DNA from: Phoronis australis
Taxonomy: Eukaryota; Phoronida; Phoronidae
DNA: 64,000 bases
Direction of reading: 5' to 3'
NCBI GenBank assembly: GCA_002633005.1
Contig: NMRA01000110.1
Coordinates: forward strand, 492,623 to 556,622
Each line of letters starts with the position of its first letter. Position 1 is the stretch's first letter. This document shows, piece by piece, positions 62,901-64,000 of this stretch. Made by a program: the position numbers and the translations under genes. The notes beneath the pieces were generated by a model. That model did no database searches. It was not told the DNA's origin and saw only the letters and a program-made list of their open reading frames with translations.

Positions 62901-64000
62901 GCCTGCCTCCTTGTCAATCAAAGAGTTAGTACCAAACATGACCACAAGGTGTAGTTAGTGTGCCTGCCTCCTTGTCAGTCAAAGAGTTGGTACCAAACAT
63001 GACCACAAGGTGTAGCTATGTGCCTGCCTCCTTGTCAATCAGAGTTAGTACCAAACATGAATACAAGGTGTAGCTATGCGCCTGCATCCTTGTCAATCAA
63101 ATTCTCACTCTGTTACATCGTCTGACTACGTCATTGTTCAATACACACAGAACAGTCTTCGTTTTATGTAACAATTGTCTCCGTGTGATTGACAGTTTGG
63201 GTGTGGTTTGCAAAAATTAATGAGACTCGGTCGTCTGATGACAGTTTGATGGTACAATTAAAGCTGACAATAATTATCACTAATTTTTACATTATTGTGT
63301 TTAATTTGCTATTCCTTGACATTATTTCGTCAAGCAAATCATGAGAGTAACATTCATAAATAAGACGAGCAAATCTAATCTTAAATTTTCATCCAAAAGA
63401 CACGTGATTGTTGCTTGATAACAATTCTGATGTTTGTGTGTTCTATGGTTTGGTTTGGTGATTGGGGTTGTAAATTTGACCTAGTTTTCACTTTGAATGG
63501 TTGTAGCGTGGAATGACAAAATTAAAAAATTTACTTTAATTCACCATTGCTGTTTCCATCAAATCAATTTCAGTACTCGAGAATACGTGTCTATGTTTCA
63601 TACTATTATATTATGGTAAAGTCTCTTCAAACTCAAACAAAAATAACGGCCAAAACTGTCATTTTTTCATCCTTTAGATGCCCACTGTATTGCTAAAAGT
63701 TTACTCTTCTTGAAAATTTTGATGAAATAAAATTTTTACTGTTCTGCTATGATGTGTTCTAATTTGAAAGAGATTTACCATGATAATCACCTGACCAGGT
63801 ATGTTGTGGTACCTGGCCAGGTATGTTGTGGTATATTTATTTGAAGGTAATTTGTAAACCAGTCTTGCGGTATAATCTGAGACGTGATGCCTGGAATTGT
63901 TTCAGTGAAAAAGGACGGTAAGCCGACAAGTTCCATTGACACGGAGGCTCTGTTGAAGGAACTGGAAGAACAACAACAGGCGAGACGGGCGGCCATGATT
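25182..64000 (+). CDS. Giant EF-hand and super-repeat coiled-coil protein, 3' end beyond window
   Basis: Forty-one coding exons join in frame through 59305 to about 2,363 residues, and the gene continues past 64000. Exons 1-3 (25182-25439, 25974-26261, 26825-26913) carry EF-hand motifs and a charged linker. The rest is predicted alpha-helical coiled coil, very rich in Glu, Lys, Arg and Leu, arranged as five tandem super-repeats (listed separately) and a partial sixth. The start ATG lies in an exon whose upstream part has no open frame and whose acceptor is at 25142. There is no signal peptide or membrane span. Proteins of this look are often auto-named trichohyalin-like or reticulocyte-binding-like from composition; that is not evidence of function. 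I do not recognise an orthologue with a known role. A calcium-sensing filament or scaffold is a guess. Exons 33-35 occur twice, best explained by misassembly. Confidence 0.88.
27861..32278 (+). other. Super-repeat 1 of the giant gene, exons 4-10
   Basis: Exons 27861-28033, 28314-28469, 29345-29485, 30418-30649, 30858-31029, 31317-31494 and 32127-32278, 1,204 bp. Exon types in order are B, C, D, E+F fused, G, H, A. Diagnostic boxes: B VLEHKYNMIREKLFWDML; E LLIDLEKRYRIDYDTLLSKI; F end ATVAVGLAERNQE; G RFEHDRRRQEKLASSRL; A SILADLQQIQDRKFEQI. This is the most diverged copy. Confidence 0.8.
29505..29745. repeat. ~93-bp tandem repeat, 2.6 copies, intron 6
   Basis: Near-identical copies of a unit starting TACCCATACTGAACACATAA lie just after the exon 6 donor at 29486 of the giant gene. 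Confidence 0.85.
33083..33545. repeat. ~37-bp minisatellite starting at the exon 11 donor
   Basis: About twelve copies of a unit with AGTCTACAATGTATGAGAGA and GTGCAAACTAGTGAAAT. The first, more diverged copies begin with GTAGGAAATG at the donor itself and repeat GTAGGAGAGAGACAG 40-50 bp later. Confidence 0.85.
34447..35160. repeat. Long ~21-bp minisatellite, intron 12
   Basis: About thirty imperfect copies of a GAGTAGTGAGGGGTCCTCCC-like unit, changing gradually to a GGACCTCTGCCCAGTAGTGA form on the right side. It lies in the intron between exons 12 and 13; open frames across it are artefacts of repetition. Confidence 0.85.
38683..38814. repeat. 22-bp minisatellite overlapping the exon 18 donor
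   Basis: Six copies of a unit beginning CGGAGAGAGGGTATGTGGTC. The first nine or ten bases of copy 1 are the last bases of exon 18 and the donor is GAGG/GTATGT. Every later copy keeps a GG/GTATGT or GG/GTACGT donor-like site. Confidence 0.9.
43375..43860. repeat. ~31-bp minisatellite, ~14 copies, intron 23
   Basis: Copies of a unit around TACTCTATAGTAGTCTTGGT and GTGTTCTAGTAA begin about 25 bp after the exon 23 donor. Confidence 0.88.
46035..46120. repeat. 15-bp minisatellite, intron 26
   Basis: Five to six copies of CCAATCAGGATTACT-type units lie in the intron before exon 27. The unit is a multiple of three and leaves open frames on both strands. Confidence 0.85.
47107..47332 (-). mobile_element. 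tRNA-derived SINE, intron 28
   Basis: On the minus strand the element starts GAGGCAGTGTGGCCTGGTTG (box-A-like TGGCCTGGTTGATAAG) and has a perfect box B, GGTTCGAGTCC, about 40 bases on. This is an RNA polymerase III promoter layout as in a tRNA. The body contains CAGCTCGGTTTTAACC and ends near TACAACGTGTATCAGACC. Four further copies lie to the right. Confidence 0.8.
48710..48930. repeat. 37-bp minisatellite of the exon 30 acceptor
   Basis: Six copies of a unit holding CACTTGTTCATGTAG/ACTTGAAGATGAA. The last copy is the real acceptor and the start of exon 30. Each upstream copy keeps the AG acceptor and the first exon codons but then leads to an in-frame TAG (K-L-E-D-E-L-Y-C-H-L-F-M-stop). Confidence 0.9.
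49140..49335. repeat. ~43-bp minisatellite starting at the exon 30 donor
   Basis: Four to five copies of a unit starting AAGGTGAGAGAAACGGGAAT and ending AATGTTATTTGTCAC. Copy 1 contains the real donor (ACAAAG/GTGAGA, 49144). Donor-like GGTGAGG sites recur near 49190, 49230 and 49312. Confidence 0.85.
50705..50915 (-). mobile_element. tRNA-derived SINE, same family, first duplicate copy
   Basis: Same ends as the copy at 47107 (GAGGCAGTGTGGTCTAG and ACGTGTATCAGACC). Box B is decayed (GGGTTGGATTC). Confidence 0.75.
51745..51962 (-). mobile_element. tRNA-derived SINE, second locus, first duplicate copy
   Basis: Same family; the box B region reads GGGTTTGAGTCCCAC. Its counterpart in the second duplicate is 54464-54681. 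Confidence 0.75.
52687..53056 (-). mobile_element. tRNA-derived SINE with internal ~33-bp expansion, second duplicate copy
   Basis: Counterpart of the copy at 50705, but a segment around GGTCAAGCAGTGCGGCCCAG is present six times (about 52805-52990) instead of once. It shows the two duplicates differ by a minisatellite-type expansion inside the SINE. Confidence 0.78.
53883..58302 (+). other. Super-repeat 5 of the giant gene, exons 33-40
   Basis: Exons 53883-54080, 54234-54396, 54858-55024, 55453-55673, 56065-56237, 56551-56690, 57783-57975 and 58160-58302, 1,398 bp. E and F are fused and H is split in two. Boxes: B ALEQKYDTLRDKLLAD; C LGEAEWNKLSEKERQ and EGKYDEAAKLLGDL; D RLGESQSEQKRQIEERLARR; E ILESLQHHFDDEKEALLRML; F EEKFDAAAMLIQMS; G NLAKDRDRQRELARQRLEAR; H KHAGERDFLMSLL; A LLSDLQQKQNAENSAV. 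For exon 35 an alternative acceptor 18 bp upstream is in frame. Confidence 0.84.
54464..54681 (-). mobile_element. tRNA-derived SINE, second locus, second duplicate copy
   Basis: Essentially identical to 51745-51962, consistent with allelic rather than independent copies. Confidence 0.75.
58640..59109. repeat. ~33-bp minisatellite running up to the exon 41 acceptor
   Basis: More than ten copies of a unit around ACTTGCACATTCACCAATGA and TATCTGCCTATG. The array ends at GATATCTGCTGCTACTTGTAG, the acceptor of exon 41, whose ACTTG belongs to the repeat. Confidence 0.85.
59765..60045. repeat. ~62-bp tandem repeat copying an alternative terminal exon
   Basis: Four copies of a unit containing CTTCCTTGAAGTCATGGCTG and ATTACTTTTCTGGACCTGTT. 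The start of each copy resembles the end of the candidate terminal exon (AGTCCTTGAAGTCATGGCTG at about 59766), and an AATTCAG acceptor-like site precedes each copy. Confidence 0.8.
60997..61087. repeat. 27-bp minisatellite, three copies
   Basis: Copies of a unit with CCTTGATAGTAGGCACCATG, in the intron upstream of the last exon in the window. Confidence 0.85.
62868..63100. repeat. ~59-bp tandem repeat, four copies
   Basis: Copies contain ACCACAAGGTGTAGCTATG, GCCTGCCTCCTTGTCAATCA and GTTAGTACCAAACATG. Intronic in the giant gene. Confidence 0.85.

Larger units (their letters stand above)
59110..64000 (+). other. Exon 41 and alternative downstream exons of the giant gene
   Basis: Exon 41 is 59110-59305 (type-B-like, DEQMLESIRKVHRQARREGW...EFMKK), ending in phase 1. 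Four candidate next exons all accept that phase. 59745-59773 encodes KVISDEESP and a stop. 60621-60641 is a 21-bp microexon (MNTMIKK) with a good donor. 62245-62306 encodes MPEEAQTGRAAVPSVDAGHS and a stop. 63906-64000 (MKKDGKPTSSIDTEALLKEL...) stays open to the window edge. This suggests alternative C-termini: two short endings and one long form. The interval is otherwise intronic with minisatellites. Confidence 0.55.

Noticed and set aside
1-64000. CRISPR array, prophage or bacterial operon
   Set aside because: The many tandem repeats are contiguous minisatellites without unique spacers, and the genes are intron-containing animal genes.

Overview
The window is nuclear DNA from an animal. The genes are split into many short exons with GT-AG introns. 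The sequence is AT-rich, holds tRNA-derived SINEs, foldback and inverted-repeat DNA elements, and many minisatellites. All recognisable genes are metazoan families. The single MANF/CDNF-type gene and invertebrate-like sequences suggest a non-vertebrate animal, perhaps a marine lophotrochozoan or invertebrate deuterostome. The phylum cannot be fixed from the sequence alone.

Layout. (1) 366-12657, minus strand: HSPA14 (Hsp70-like, ribosome-associated complex type), 12 recognised coding exons, with the last ~30 residues not found. (2) 12658-15488: divergent intergenic region with ETS, CCAAT and E-box-like promoter signals and an 802-bp inverted-repeat element. (3) 15489-19454, plus strand: MANF/CDNF homologue, four coding exons, 182 residues. 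(4) 22711-23538, minus strand: intronless C1orf74 (UPF0739) homologue. (5) 25182 to beyond the right edge, plus strand: a giant EF-hand/coiled-coil gene with at least 41 coding exons and about 2,360 residues in the window.

Main points. HSPA14 and the MANF/CDNF gene are head to head, the same arrangement as human HSPA14 and CDNF on 10p13, so this looks like an ancient gene pair. The giant gene is built from five tandem ~400-466-residue super-repeats. Each is encoded by the same ordered set of up to eight exon types, with intron phases at the F/G and A/B junctions invariant in all copies. No function is recognised for it. Several minisatellites start at, or contain copies of, the neighbouring splice site, producing arrays of decoy donors or acceptors. 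Around 50233-54925 about 2 kb of the giant gene is present twice around a single N. This is best read as two haplotypes left unmerged by the assembler, so exons 33-35 should be counted once.

Assembly limits: one 274-N gap (5633-5906) and single Ns at 10601, 22676 and 52207. Exon boundaries were read by eye from splice signals, reading frame and family similarity; no transcript data were available.
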